46,991 nt of DNA from contig CAKSPC010000017.1 of assembly GCA_934481445.1 (NCBI GenBank), positions 1-46,991 of the forward strand, written 5' to 3'. The position numbers and the translations under genes are program-made. Of the stretch, positions 16,227 through 24,131 are shown in pieces (within the stretch, counting starts at the first letter, position 1; each line of letters begins with the position of its first letter). A model generated the notes under the pieces. It saw only the letters and a program-made list of their open reading frames with translations, did not search any database and had not been told where the DNA came from. This stretch comes from an uncultured Oscillospiraceae bacterium. GTDB lineage: Bacteria > Bacillota > Clostridia > Oscillospirales > Ruminococcaceae.

Positions 16227-16923
16227 CAGATCACAAGCTCCTTTACCGATTTCCGCGCGTTCACGGTATTTTCCGTTATCCTGCCGTCGTGTATCCGGAT
16301 GATCCTGTCCGCCATCGCCGCGATATTTTCGTTATGCGTTATCAGCAGGATGGTAGTGTGATATTTGGCGTTGACTTTCTGCAGAAGCTCCAGCACATTC
16401 CTCGATGATTTGGAATCCAGCGCCCCCGTAGGCTCGTCGCACAGCAGTATCGCGGGGTTCTTTATTATCGCGCGGGCGATGGCGCAGCGCTGCTGCTGTC
16501 CGCCGGAAAGCTGCGCGGGGAAATGCGCGGCGTGCTTTTCAAGCCCGAGGTCTTTCAGAAGCTCCTCGGCGGAAAGGGGGGATTTCGATATATCCCGGAC
16601 CACGTTTATGTTCTCGCGGACGGTAAGCTCGCCGATAAGGTTATATGTCTGGAACACTATCCCCACCTTATCGCGGCGGTATTCCAGAAGCTCCTTTTTC
16701 GAGAGGGATGTCAGCGTGCAGCCATCGACGTTTATAACGCCCTCGTCCGCGCTGTCAAGCCCGCCGAGCATATTCAGCAGCGTGCTTTTTTCCCGAGCCG
16801 GACGGCTCCAGCACCACGCATATTTCTCCCTGCCCGAGTCCGAGCGACGCGTGATCCAGCGCGTATGTCGTGTTCTCTCCCGCGCCGTATTTTTTTTACA
16901 ACATCCTGCATCTGAATAAACAT
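16226..16923 (-). pseudogene. ABC ATPase with two frameshifts in A-runs
   Basis: The intact C-terminal 181 residues (from 16771) show [16 protein letters not shown], the signature [14 protein letters not shown], Walker [13 protein letters not shown] and the switch His ITHN, of the LolD/MacB type. The N-terminal part starts at 16923 (MFIQMQDVV) but needs two frame changes. One A too many lies in the eight-A run (16890-16897), after which the frame [15 protein letters not shown] is recovered. One A too many lies in the six-A run (16786-16791), inside Walker A (PSGSGK/ST). The residue before PSGSGK is Glu rather than the usual Gly. Either the gene is inactive or the homopolymers were misread. 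It pairs with the permease at 14007-16226. Confidence 0.85.
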
Positions 16924-16934
16924 TATCGGTCCGT

Positions 16935-17552
16935 TCATTTCTCGTCTTTGGTGCAGCTGCCTATATCCGCATTTCCGCGCAGATATTGCAGCATAAGTTC
17001 AAATATGGCTTTAAGGTTTTGCCCGAATTCATCCTGACAAAACGCTTTTCGGTTTTCTATGGCGAGATTGATGAGCTTCGCGAAATTTGCAAGTTAGCCG
17101 CAGTTCACATCCTGCCGCGCATCTTCGATATACTCAAGGACGAGCCTTGCATTTTTTATGGCATATTCCGCGGAGAAAAACTTTGCGGTTTCCTCCGTTT
17201 CCTGCATCCACAGGATATCGTCCCCATGGAAATGATACGAAAACGCCGTTTCGGGGCGGAAAAGCTCGGAATATACCGCAAAAAACTCCTCCGCGGGAAT
17301 TTTCCGGCGGTTGGCAAGCTTGTTTCTTAGCTGCTGCTCGGAAGCCTCGTTAAAATCCTCAACTATCTCCGCCACAAGCTGCCCCTTGGTGGTGTAAAAA
17401 TTATAAAATGTTCCCTTTGCAATGCCTACGCTCTCCGCCAGCTCCGCTACGGTGGTCTTGCGTATTCCCTTTTCTTCAAACAGCCGCAGCGCGGATTCCT
17501 TTATCTGCCTGCTTATCTCGCGGCGCTTGCTTTCGCTGAAAATCACCGGCAT
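16935..17552 (-). pseudogene. TetR-family regulator with an in-frame stop
   Basis: The N-terminal helix-turn-helix is classical: ALRLFEEKGIRKTTVAELAE, then VGIAKGTFYNFYTTKGQL. A TAA at 17094-17096 ends the protein at 152 residues. The same frame continues without stops for 51 more codons (LANFAKLINLAIENRKAFCQ and on) to a TGA at 16935, where a TetR ligand-binding domain would normally end and 11 bases before the ATPase start. So a nonsense mutation has removed the last quarter. The gene begins the tetR-ATPase-permease operon and has a palindromic operator just upstream. A truncated repressor may still bind DNA. Confidence 0.8.
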
Positions 17553-17572
17553 GGTTTACGCCCCCTTTTCAC

Positions 17573-17601
17573 AAATGACCGATTTTATTATCGGGTCATT
17601 T
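17573..17601. promoter_or_regulatory. Probable TetR operator
   Basis: AAATGACC and GGTCATTT form an inverted repeat with a 13-base centre, between the -10 box and the start of the TetR gene. Binding here would block the operon's own transcription. The TetR assignment is inference from position. Confidence 0.7.
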
Positions 17602-17603
17602 GC

Positions 17604-17632
17604 ATTACATCACACTAACTCGGTATTGTCAA
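17604..17632 (-). promoter_or_regulatory. Promoter of the tetR-ABC operon
   Basis: On the minus strand TTGACA and TGTAAT are 17 bases apart, immediately upstream of the palindrome. Confidence 0.85.
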
Positions 17633-17639
17633 GGGCATT

Positions 17640-17676
17640 GAAAATAAAATCGGAGCCTGCCGATTTGGAAGGCTCC
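17640..17676 (-). terminator. Terminator of the first sigma/anti-sigma operon
   Basis: GGAGCCT pairs with AGGCTCC around an 11-base loop, followed on the minus strand by GATTTTATTTTC. It lies 6 bases past the anti-sigma stop. Confidence 0.8.
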
Positions 17677-17682
17677 GTATGG

Positions 17683-18717
17683 TCATTCATCGTTCAACAT
17701 GATAGCACAGTCGCCTATCGTAACGGAAGCAAGGTCGTCAACATCAATGGGCTTATCAAACATAGCCGCGAAGAATTCGCGCCCACCGTTATATTCCGAA
17801 GCGGCGGTTATCTGATAATTTCGGACTTCCGTCCCATCCTTGAAGCGGAATATAAGCGGGTCTGTTTCGCCCTGCAATTTACCGCTTTTCTCGCCGCGCC
17901 GGGCATACCACTGAATGCTGAGCGGCGTGATGATTACATCTTCAATGGTGTATCGGTAATTATCAAGAGTCGTTTCGGCTTCGGGGGAAAGTGCAACGCG
18001 CTGCGTATTCATGAAATCAAGCGGGAGGGACAGACTTACGGGTTCTTCGGGTTCAATTTCCCACGGAAAATTATCTCCGGACCACAGGGTCAGCGTATCA
18101 AATTCCAGCTCGAGCACGCTGTCCCTGCTCAAATATCCATCCTGATAGAAAAGCACAGTCGTCCACGAATTGCCTGTTCCGAAGCCGTCTGCAAAGTTGC
18201 AGCCGGTCGGGTTATTCTCAAACCAAATGCGCGCCAGTACGTTATTTCCGCCGCCGTATTTTTCTTGATATTCCAGCAGGATATCATCATCGACGGTGAT
18301 ATCGTACATCAGCATGACAGTATTGCTGTCGGCGACGGCTCCTGTAAATGTAACGGTGCCGCAGCCGAAATCCACGGTTTTGTCGAGGTCTGTTCCCATC
18401 TGCGACAGATCTGCGGCGGAAATCTGCGCGCCTATGCCCGTATCGACATAGCCCCCGGATTCCTCCGCAATGCGGGAGAAAAATCCATCGAACATCCTTG
18501 AATAATCCCAGCCGCAGTATGCACCCGCGGCTGAAATCACCACCGAAGCCGCCAAAGCGGCAGCCGCAATGACGGCAGGGGTGCGGAAACGATGCTTTTT
18601 CGCGGCGGTAACTGCATAAGCGGGGACGGGTTTATCTTTTCCCGAAAGCACCGAACGGATCATTTCGTCGTCGGTTTTCGGGGGATGTATTGCGTTGAAC
18701 AGCGTTTTGTATTTCAT
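17683..18717 (-). CDS. Membrane-anchored anti-sigma-type protein (DUF4179-like)
   Basis: The protein has 344 residues. A short cytoplasmic N-terminus (about 1-45, with DDEMIRSVLSGK) precedes one membrane helix (TPAVIAAAALAASVVISAAGA) and a long extracellular region rich in Asp, Thr and Tyr. This is the layout of single-pass anti-sigma factors encoded after ECF sigma genes. The start chosen is the second ATG, 7 bases after AGGAGG; the first ATG overlaps the sigma stop (ATGA). It presumably holds the preceding sigma factor inactive until an envelope signal arrives. The extracellular part resembles no domain I can name with confidence. Confidence 0.75.
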   Translation of the reverse strand: MKYKTLFNAIHPPKTDDEMIRSVLSGKDKPVPAYAVTAAKKHRFRTPAVIAAAALAASVVISAAGAYCGWDYSRMFDGFFSRIAEESGGYVDTGIGAQISAADLSQMGTDLDKTVDFGCGTVTFTGAVADSNTVMLMYDITVDDDILLEYQEKYGGGNNVLARIWFENNPTGCNFADGFGTGNSWTTVLFYQDGYLSRDSVLELEFDTLTLWSGDNFPWEIEPEEPVSLSLPLDFMNTQRVALSPEAETTLDNYRYTIEDVIITPLSIQWYARRGEKSGKLQGETDPLIFRFKDGTEVRNYQITAASEYNGGREFFAAMFDKPIDVDDLASVTIGDCAIMLNDE

Positions 18718-18719
18718 AT

Positions 18720-19196
18720 TCATTCCTCCTCTGTAAGAAGCTTCTTGAGCCGTCTGCGCCCCCGGGACAGCCGAGAGGTCACAGCGGTGACGCTTATGCC
18801 GAGTATCTGCGCTATCTCTTTCACCGAATAGCCCTCGTAATAGAACAGATGAATCACCGCGCCGTATTTTGGCGGGATGGATTTTATCATGTCCGTCAGT
18901 TCGGCTTCGGCGGACAACTCTGCAAAATCACCCGAAATTTCACACGGAAACTCCATCGGCTCGGCATGTGTCCGGCGGTATTTAAGCAGGTTTTTCGAGA
19001 GATTGATGACTACGCGGATAAGCCAGCGCCTGCAGTCCTCGTCGGCGGGAAATTCTCCCCGCCGTTCCATCAGCCGCATGAACGCATCCTGACACACATC
19101 CTCGGCGTCTGCGGCGCTGCGCAGGTAGCTGAATGCCAGCCTATACAGCATGACATGGAACATTCGTATATATTTTTCGACATCGCTGTTGGTCAT
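18720..19196 (-). CDS. ECF RNA polymerase sigma factor (module 1)
   Basis: The protein has 158 residues from the ATG after AAGGAGGGAGC. Region 2 reads YRLAFSYLRSAADAEDVCQDAFMRL (the A-E-D-V-Q-D core), with RRWLIRVVINLSKNLLKYRR after it. Region 4 reads YGAVIHLFYYEGYSVKEIAQILGISVTAVTSRLSRGRRRLK. It directs RNA polymerase to its own regulon, probably for an envelope signal sensed by the anti-sigma protein encoded just downstream with overlapping start and stop. Its upstream region resembles that of the second ECF gene at 21914, which suggests similar control. Confidence 0.92.
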   Translation of the reverse strand: MTNSDVEKYIRMFHVMLYRLAFSYLRSAADAEDVCQDAFMRLMERRGEFPADEDCRRWLIRVVINLSKNLLKYRRTHAEPMEFPCEISGDFAELSAEAELTDMIKSIPPKYGAVIHLFYYEGYSVKEIAQILGISVTAVTSRLSRGRRRLKKLLTEEE

Positions 19197-19229
19197 GCGC
19201 TCCCTCCTTTTCATATAATTGAAGGACGT

Positions 19230-19263
19230 CTTTCATTTATATAACAATCGAAAACTATAGTTT
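19230..19263 (-). promoter_or_regulatory. Candidate ECF-type promoter, module 1
   Basis: On the minus strand AAAC, then TTTTCGATTGTTATATAAA, then TGAAAG. The same word order appears before the second ECF gene (22499-22537). AAAC is a common ECF -35 element, so autoregulation is likely but not shown. Confidence 0.5.
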
Positions 19264-19351
19264 GTCGCAGACAGGATCATAAAAATATTTTCAATAAACA
19301 CGAAACAGGCGCACCATTTTGAATGCGCCCGCTTTATACCTATGACAGACC

Positions 19352-19385
19352 GCAACTCCCGCCTTTGCAGGCGGGAGTTGCTTTT
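19352..19385 (+). terminator. Strong hairpin with T-tract on the plus strand
   Basis: A perfect 12-bp stem, GCAACTCCCGCC / GGCGGGAGTTGC, with a 6-base loop is followed by TTTTC on the plus strand. There is no plus-strand gene before it. It also lies 7 bases past the minus-strand stop of the Nif11-like gene, where it may act without a T-tract. Confidence 0.7.
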
Positions 19386-19392
19386 CTTCACC

Positions 19393-19674
19393 CTATTTAT
19401 TCAAATAATCCAGCGCCGCAAAAAACATCTCATACACATCGTCCCATCCGTCGGGAGTATCCACCCCGCCACCGTTCACCGAGCGGCACATTGCGGCGCA
19501 GGTTTCCTCCCCGCCGTAGATGAGTTCTGCCGCTGTTATCGGGAATCCCTCTTCGGTGGCAAGCGCACAGAGTGCGTTTACAGGGTTATTTTCATTGCGC
19601 GTAGCGTAAATTCTTTCCGTAAGTTCCGCGCTGTTTTTTGCTTTTTCAAGAAGCATTGTAAGGCTGTCGTTCAT
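19393..19674 (-). CDS. Small Nif11-like domain protein
   Basis: The protein has 93 residues from an ATG after GCGGAGAG. The first 60 residues (SLTMLLEKAKNSAELTERIY, then ALCALATEEGFPITAAELI) follow the Nif11-type pattern: a short helix, a spacer, then an EEGFxITxxEL helix. Nif11 domains serve as leader peptides of ribosomally made natural products (often ending in Gly-Gly) or as free-standing small proteins. Here NGGGV is followed by 23 residues without Cys and with many acidic and aromatic residues. No modification enzyme or peptidase-exporter lies nearby, so a product-precursor role is only a possibility. It sits between two ECF sigma modules. Confidence 0.55.
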   Translation of the reverse strand: MNDSLTMLLEKAKNSAELTERIYATRNENNPVNALCALATEEGFPITAAELIYGGEETCAAMCRSVNGGGVDTPDGWDDVYEMFFAALDYLNK

Positions 19675-19766
19675 GATATCACTCTCCGCTTTCATTTTAC
19701 CACGATTTTTCCGAAATTGCAAGGTCGCCTGCAACAGCGGCAATGCGCCTGTTTACGCGAGAAAGC

Positions 19767-19806
19767 ACGCTCCCCTCCGCAGCAGAAATGCCGCAGAGGG
19801 GAGCGT
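19767..19806. terminator. Terminator after the large anti-sigma gene
   Basis: ACGCTCCCCTC pairs with GAGGGGAGCGT, with a partly paired interior. T-rich bases follow on the plus-strand side (TTTTA) and GTGCTTTC on the minus side. It is placed to stop transcription of the 19822-21930 gene. Confidence 0.7.
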
Positions 19807-19821
19807 TTTATTCTGTCCGAA

Positions 19822-21930
19822 TCAGAGAGCCGAACGAACAGCCGCCCTTAATCCGTCCTTATCCTCTTCAAAGGCGCAGTAATCGTCAACTTTGTAATCG
19901 CCGTCCTTATCAAGGTTGACTGTGCTTACAGCCGCAAAGTCGGGCAATGCGGAAGCGATAAGATTTTCGTACTCCTCGGCGGTGACGGAAACGGATTCGC
20001 CGTTCTCGTATACCGACCAGTAAACCGCCTCTCCATTATAAAGCTCCATCCCTACCCTGAGCACGGGGTCAAGCGAGGATTCGGTTATCAGGTAGTAAGA
20101 ATCGTCAACATATATACTGTCCGCATTCATGACTCCGCCTGCAAACCTGATTGTTGTGTGAAGATACTGCCCCGAGGAATTTTCGAGCAGTTCGAAATCT
20201 GAGCCGCACGTTGCATTGCCGAGCTCGGTTATCTCCGAATCGGAAATGCGATAGAACACCGCCCCGCATGATTTGTAGTTCGGATATACAAATGCGGCAA
20301 GCTTACTTCCGTCGCGCAGGTCAAGGCTGAAAACGCTTACCTGCGGAAGAACAAATTCTGTGTTTGCGGTTATCTCCTGCCACTTATTCAGCCACATTTC
20401 CGCAAGGCGGTCGCTTACGGATTCGCTGCTGTCAGCTTTCACCGCCGTATAGTGCGGCCGTGTAAAGGTTTCGCTTATCGCGTCGAAGTCGAAAACGTAG
20501 GAAATTCCGCTGTCGTTATCGGTTATGGTGCAGGAATCCACGTCAACCGAATAGTTTTTAGAAAGCCAGGTCGTCACGTCCAGCTGAACACTGGTAACTG
20601 CAGAGTAATCTCCAATCAACTCGGGATAAAATGTCCCGTCCTTTATCGCAATGAAGATCGTATAGCGTGCCCCGTCGGTATCATAATATCGAAGCGCAAT
20701 GATATAATTATCACCGAACCGGAATACGTCCGTATAGTCGGAAAATCTGTCGGTATAGATCCAGTAATCTCCCGCCCCTGCACCGGAATGTGCTCCTGCC
20801 AGATCGCTGACCGTATTACCATCGTATATCTGAACCCCAAAGTCGAAACAGCTTATCATTCCCGAATGCCCAGCGTTGTCGGTGGTGACATAATCGCCAA
20901 CAAGCAGCACGGAGAAAGCGCCTGCCTGCTTTGTATCAAGCAGGATATTCCGTGCGCCCATAGCCTGCAGGCCTCTTTCCTCCGGCGTGATATTCGGAAT
21001 ATCCGCGCTGTCGAAATCGGTGTAGCCCTCGGGCTTAGCTATCGTAAGGGATGTACGCTTCCACACACCGTCCTCCCGCGAAAGCGTGTATTCTACGGAT
21101 ATCTCTTCCTTGGTCATCGGGTTTCCAACCTTTGTGCGAAGCACGATCTCGTCATCGGATTCCGAAACAAGGTATACGGGGTAGTTCTGGTATTTGTCGT
21201 GATACAGCATATAATCCTTGCCGATATCATATTCGATATTGAGCAGCGTTTCCATGTCAATGCCATATTTCTGTGCCATCTCGCGAAGCCTGAATATGCT
21301 CAGGAATGCGTTTTCGGGCTGTTTTATCGGTTCATCCGTCTTTGTGAGCACGGTTGTTCCGCTGTTGAGGTGGTCATAAAAAATCCCGCCGTTCATTTCC
21401 TCAAAATACATCGTATCGGGGGCGGAGCCGTCAAGCCAGAACAGCCACGAAACCGCGTTGCCGTCGGCAATGAAAGCGTACACATCGCCGCTTACGCGGT
21501 AGAAGTCCCGCAGCCACAGAGGACTCTCCTGCGCAAACAAAGAGCTGTTTTCAGTGTCGTCAATAGTAAATTCCGATGATCCTAAGATACTGCCGTCCGA
21601 ATCCCATGTCCCGAAGAAATACTCGCGGAAAATGTCGCAGTCGGTCAGCACCTCCCAGCTTTCCGTATCGACGCGGTAATTGCCGTCCTCATAAGATACC
21701 CCGATAAGCGACAGCGGGCTATTCGGCAGAGTATCTATCTGAACCACCGAGCCGCTTTCGATAAGGTCGACGCCGCGCGGGCGGTTGATATTCATAGTTA
21801 TAACAAGCGCCGCGGCGACTGCGGCAGTCCCGCCGACCGCACCGATGGAGGTCATCAGTATGCGCCGTCTGCGGAGTATCCTGTCGCGCTTTTTGAGAAC
21901 GCTCTGTGCCATTTCATGACTTGTTTTCAT
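19822..21930 (-). CDS. Large membrane-anchored anti-sigma-type protein
   Basis: The protein has 702 residues. The N-terminus is basic and cytoplasmic (MAQSVLKKRDRILRRRRIL), followed by one membrane helix (TSIGAVGGTAAVAAALVITM) and about 650 extracellular residues, acidic and rich in aromatic residues and Ser/Thr. No catalytic motif is visible. The start ATG follows AAGGAGGG by 8 bases and overlaps the ECF gene's 3' end by 17 bases, which is typical of a sigma/anti-sigma pair. Unlike the shorter partner in module 1, the sensor part is very long. It probably binds the ECF factor on the inside and an unknown signal outside. Confidence 0.7.
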   Translation of the reverse strand: MKTSHEMAQSVLKKRDRILRRRRILMTSIGAVGGTAAVAAALVITMNINRPRGVDLIESGSVVQIDTLPNSPLSLIGVSYEDGNYRVDTESWEVLTDCDIFREYFFGTWDSDGSILGSSEFTIDDTENSSLFAQESPLWLRDFYRVSGDVYAFIADGNAVSWLFWLDGSAPDTMYFEEMNGGIFYDHLNSGTTVLTKTDEPIKQPENAFLSIFRLREMAQKYGIDMETLLNIEYDIGKDYMLYHDKYQNYPVYLVSESDDEIVLRTKVGNPMTKEEISVEYTLSREDGVWKRTSLTIAKPEGYTDFDSADIPNITPEERGLQAMGARNILLDTKQAGAFSVLLVGDYVTTDNAGHSGMISCFDFGVQIYDGNTVSDLAGAHSGAGAGDYWIYTDRFSDYTDVFRFGDNYIIALRYYDTDGARYTIFIAIKDGTFYPELIGDYSAVTSVQLDVTTWLSKNYSVDVDSCTITDNDSGISYVFDFDAISETFTRPHYTAVKADSSESVSDRLAEMWLNKWQEITANTEFVLPQVSVFSLDLRDGSKLAAFVYPNYKSCGAVFYRISDSEITELGNATCGSDFELLENSSGQYLHTTIRFAGGVMNADSIYVDDSYYLITESSLDPVLRVGMELYNGEAVYWSVYENGESVSVTAEEYENLIASALPDFAAVSTVNLDKDGDYKVDDYCAFEEDKDGLRAAVRSAL

Positions 21931-22471
21931 ACTCAAAGCCCTCCTTTTCCAGAATCGTTTTTAAGTTCTGCCTTGCACGGAACAGAATGCTGTTCCCCTG
22001 CCGCTGCGTTTTGTGGATGATGCCCGCCGCCTGAGCGATGCTCATTTCCTCGAAATAGACGAACCATATCATCTCGCGCTGATTTGACGGAAGCCTGCTC
22101 ATCGCACTGTACAGCGAGCGGTAGCGCTCCTGTTCCAGCAGATGCTGCTCTGGACTTCCGGGGAGGAACACCTCCTCTGCTTCGTCTATCGGAACATTTT
22201 TACGGAACGCCGCGCTGCGAAGATAGTTCAGAGCCTTGTTGCGCGCGATCGTGAACAGCCATGTGCGGAACTTTGCGTTCTCGCTGAACGCCGGCCGTTT
22301 CACCGCCAGCGCCACGAACGTATCCTCCGTAAGTTCCTCCGCAATATCGACGCTTTTGACATACTGCATAAGGAAAAATATCAGGCTGTCCTTGTACTGA
22401 CCGATCACCTGTTCAAGCCCGCGGTCGTCCCCCGAAAGAAATCGTTTGTATGCTTCAGAGCCGTTGTCCAT
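21914..22471 (-). CDS. ECF RNA polymerase sigma factor (module 2)
   Basis: The protein has 185 residues. Region 2 is DIAEELTEDTFVALAVKRPA with FRTWLFTIARNKALNYLRS. Region 4 is SRLPSNQREMIWFVYFEEMS followed by IAQAAGIIHKTQRQGNSILF. It is translated from an ATG after AAAGGAGGCGG and overlaps the following membrane gene, its likely anti-sigma partner. Its leader shares an ordered set of short words with the leader of ECF module 1. The regulon cannot be told from the window. Confidence 0.92.
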   Translation of the reverse strand: MDNGSEAYKRFLSGDDRGLEQVIGQYKDSLIFFLMQYVKSVDIAEELTEDTFVALAVKRPAFSENAKFRTWLFTIARNKALNYLRSAAFRKNVPIDEAEEVFLPGSPEQHLLEQERYRSLYSAMSRLPSNQREMIWFVYFEEMSIAQAAGIIHKTQRQGNSILFRARQNLKTILEKEGFEYENKS

Positions 22472-22498
22472 TCTGCCGCCTCCTTTCGTATAATTACC

Positions 22499-22537
22499 CT
22501 TTCACTTAATTAAACAAACGAAAACGGAAAAAGTTTC
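22499..22537 (-). promoter_or_regulatory. Candidate ECF-type promoter, module 2
   Basis: On the minus strand GAAACTTTTTCC, then GTTTTCGTTTGTTTAATTAA, then GTGAAAG. It aligns with 19230-19263 but has 4 more bases between AAAC and TGAAAG. Confidence 0.5.
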
Positions 22538-22859
22538 GTATTTTTGCTTATACACTAAAAATTATTTTGCTGACGTATATGCGGGAAAGAAAAAACGGCG
22601 GATGAAAAGTGGACGAAATAAAAACAAAAAAATCAGGGTCTGAAATAATAAAAAAGCTTTATAAGCAGAATAGCCGAAAATATAACGAAGCAGTGCATAT
22701 GGAAAGTCAGAATAAGGCATTGCGTCATACACGGCGTTATCATTCCGTATCAGCTTACGCGGACAGCAACGCGTTTCATTGCCCCGAAAGATTATCTTAT
22801 GATGATCGGAAGGACAGGCAGCGTGGGTTTGCCGGAAAAAGAGGCCGCAACAGGAAAAC
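22538..22859. other. Gene-poor spacer, 322 bases
   Basis: The left half is A-rich and the rest has mixed composition. A plus-strand frame starting with GTG at 22609 encodes a Lys/Arg-rich peptide with no domain I recognise, and its second half is antisense to the FUSC gene. I see no clear promoter, RNA or repeat here. It is most likely a spacer or decayed sequence. Confidence 0.5.
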
Positions 22860-24116
22860 TTACTTTATAGTCCTGAATATCAGCGGTTCAAAGCTGCGTT
22901 TCAGGTTTCGTGCGATGCTGTTCATGCTTCGCGAGCCATTAGAGGTGATGGTGCTGCACTTTTCAATTCCGTATTCTTTGCACAGTATCTCTGTCATATG
23001 CTGCTTTCCTGCATTTCTGTTATAAATTTTAATGTAGCTGTACCCGGGGTAATCCTGCGATGGATAGGTGATTATTTTCAGAAGCCGGCCGACCTCGCTA
23101 TGAACAAGCTGATCGTATAACCCGGACACTCTGTCGCTTAAGTCCACTATCATCAGATATATTACGCGATCCTCCGGCTGCGGTTTTCGGTTGATATAAT
23201 TTCGATAGGGTGATTTTTTAAGAGATGAGAAAATAGATTTTTCAGCCTTGTTTTTAAGCTTGTCGTAATATATTACAAGGCTGTCGTCGCAAAGCGCATT
23301 GGTGAAAACATTCATTCCCGCAGCATTTGCGATACAGTGTATCTTTTCACAGGTATCTCCGGAGATGATGTACGCCTTGACGTAGCTGTTGCTGCGGAAA
23401 TCGTACAAGGCGGCGCCGTTCATCACCACCACGGGAAGATCAAGTTCCACGTCTGACAATACCCCCATAAGCGAAGCAGGAGTACGCATCGTGACCAGTG
23501 TGAATTTCAATCCCTCTGCCAGCATCCTGTTTATCTCCACTCTTGAAAACGGCGTAAGCTGTTCGGAAATTGGCGACAGCATATCGTCAAGCTCGGCGGT
23601 GAAAAGCGTGTCAGTTACACGGCGGCGCGGAAGCCTTGCGGAGTTCACGAGCATTCCGACCGCTATGCCGATAAATGTATCCAAAACGCGGTTCAGTACA
23701 AACATGAACGGATCGTCGTCCGTCATATGTATGACCGTTATCGACAGAAATACAACACAGGAAAAATAGCTTGCATTCGGGCGCTTTATCAGCACGGTCG
23801 TATAAATCACCGGAATAATCATCAGCGCAACGACAAGAAAACCCAGCGGCTGGTCATATATATTGAACGCGTATATTTCCAGTATGATAGTGATAAGCCC
23901 GAACGCTGCGCCGATAAGCGTGCCGACAGTTCGCTGAAGCGCCATGCTCATAGTTTTGTTGATATAAGGCTGAATGCACCACAATGCCGCCAGCATCGAA
24001 TAGAATGGGATTCCGTTTCTCCCGCGCAGCAGATAAACGCACCAGCATAGGAGCACCCCCACCGCTGACTTGATTATACGGTTGCCCACAGGCGGCAGAC
24101 GGAATCCCGCTTTCAT
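22860..24116 (-). CDS. FUSC-type exporter fused to a degenerate HAD domain
   Basis: The protein has 418 residues from the ATG after GGGGGTG. Residues about 1-165 hold six membrane helices of the FUSC/aromatic-acid-exporter type (RNGIPFYSMLAALWCIQPY, TVGTLIGAAFGLITIILEIY). Residues about 170-400 follow a Cof-type HAD phosphatase: a first motif reading FTAELDDMLSP where DxDGTL is expected, then INRMLAEGLKFTLVTMRTPA, LDLPVVVMNGAALYD, and ITSNGSRSMNSIARNL at the end. The nucleophile Asp is Glu and the usual GDxxND motif is not intact, so the HAD part is probably a ligand-binding module. It ends a three-gene operon after TauE/SafE and a 2-hydroxyacid dehydrogenase. Confidence 0.72.
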   Translation of the reverse strand: MKAGFRLPPVGNRIIKSAVGVLLCWCVYLLRGRNGIPFYSMLAALWCIQPYINKTMSMALQRTVGTLIGAAFGLITIILEIYAFNIYDQPLGFLVVALMIIPVIYTTVLIKRPNASYFSCVVFLSITVIHMTDDDPFMFVLNRVLDTFIGIAVGMLVNSARLPRRRVTDTLFTAELDDMLSPISEQLTPFSRVEINRMLAEGLKFTLVTMRTPASLMGVLSDVELDLPVVVMNGAALYDFRSNSYVKAYIISGDTCEKIHCIANAAGMNVFTNALCDDSLVIYYDKLKNKAEKSIFSSLKKSPYRNYINRKPQPEDRVIYLMIVDLSDRVSGLYDQLVHSEVGRLLKIITYPSQDYPGYSYIKIYNRNAGKQHMTEILCKEYGIEKCSTITSNGSRSMNSIARNLKRSFEPLIFRTIK

Positions 24117-24131
24117 ATATTTCACCCCCGT

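Noticed and set aside
22609..23025. Possible small plus-strand gene starting with GTG
   Set aside because: The second half is antisense to FUSC-HAD, the first half is Lys/Arg-rich with no motif, and the ribosome site is poor.
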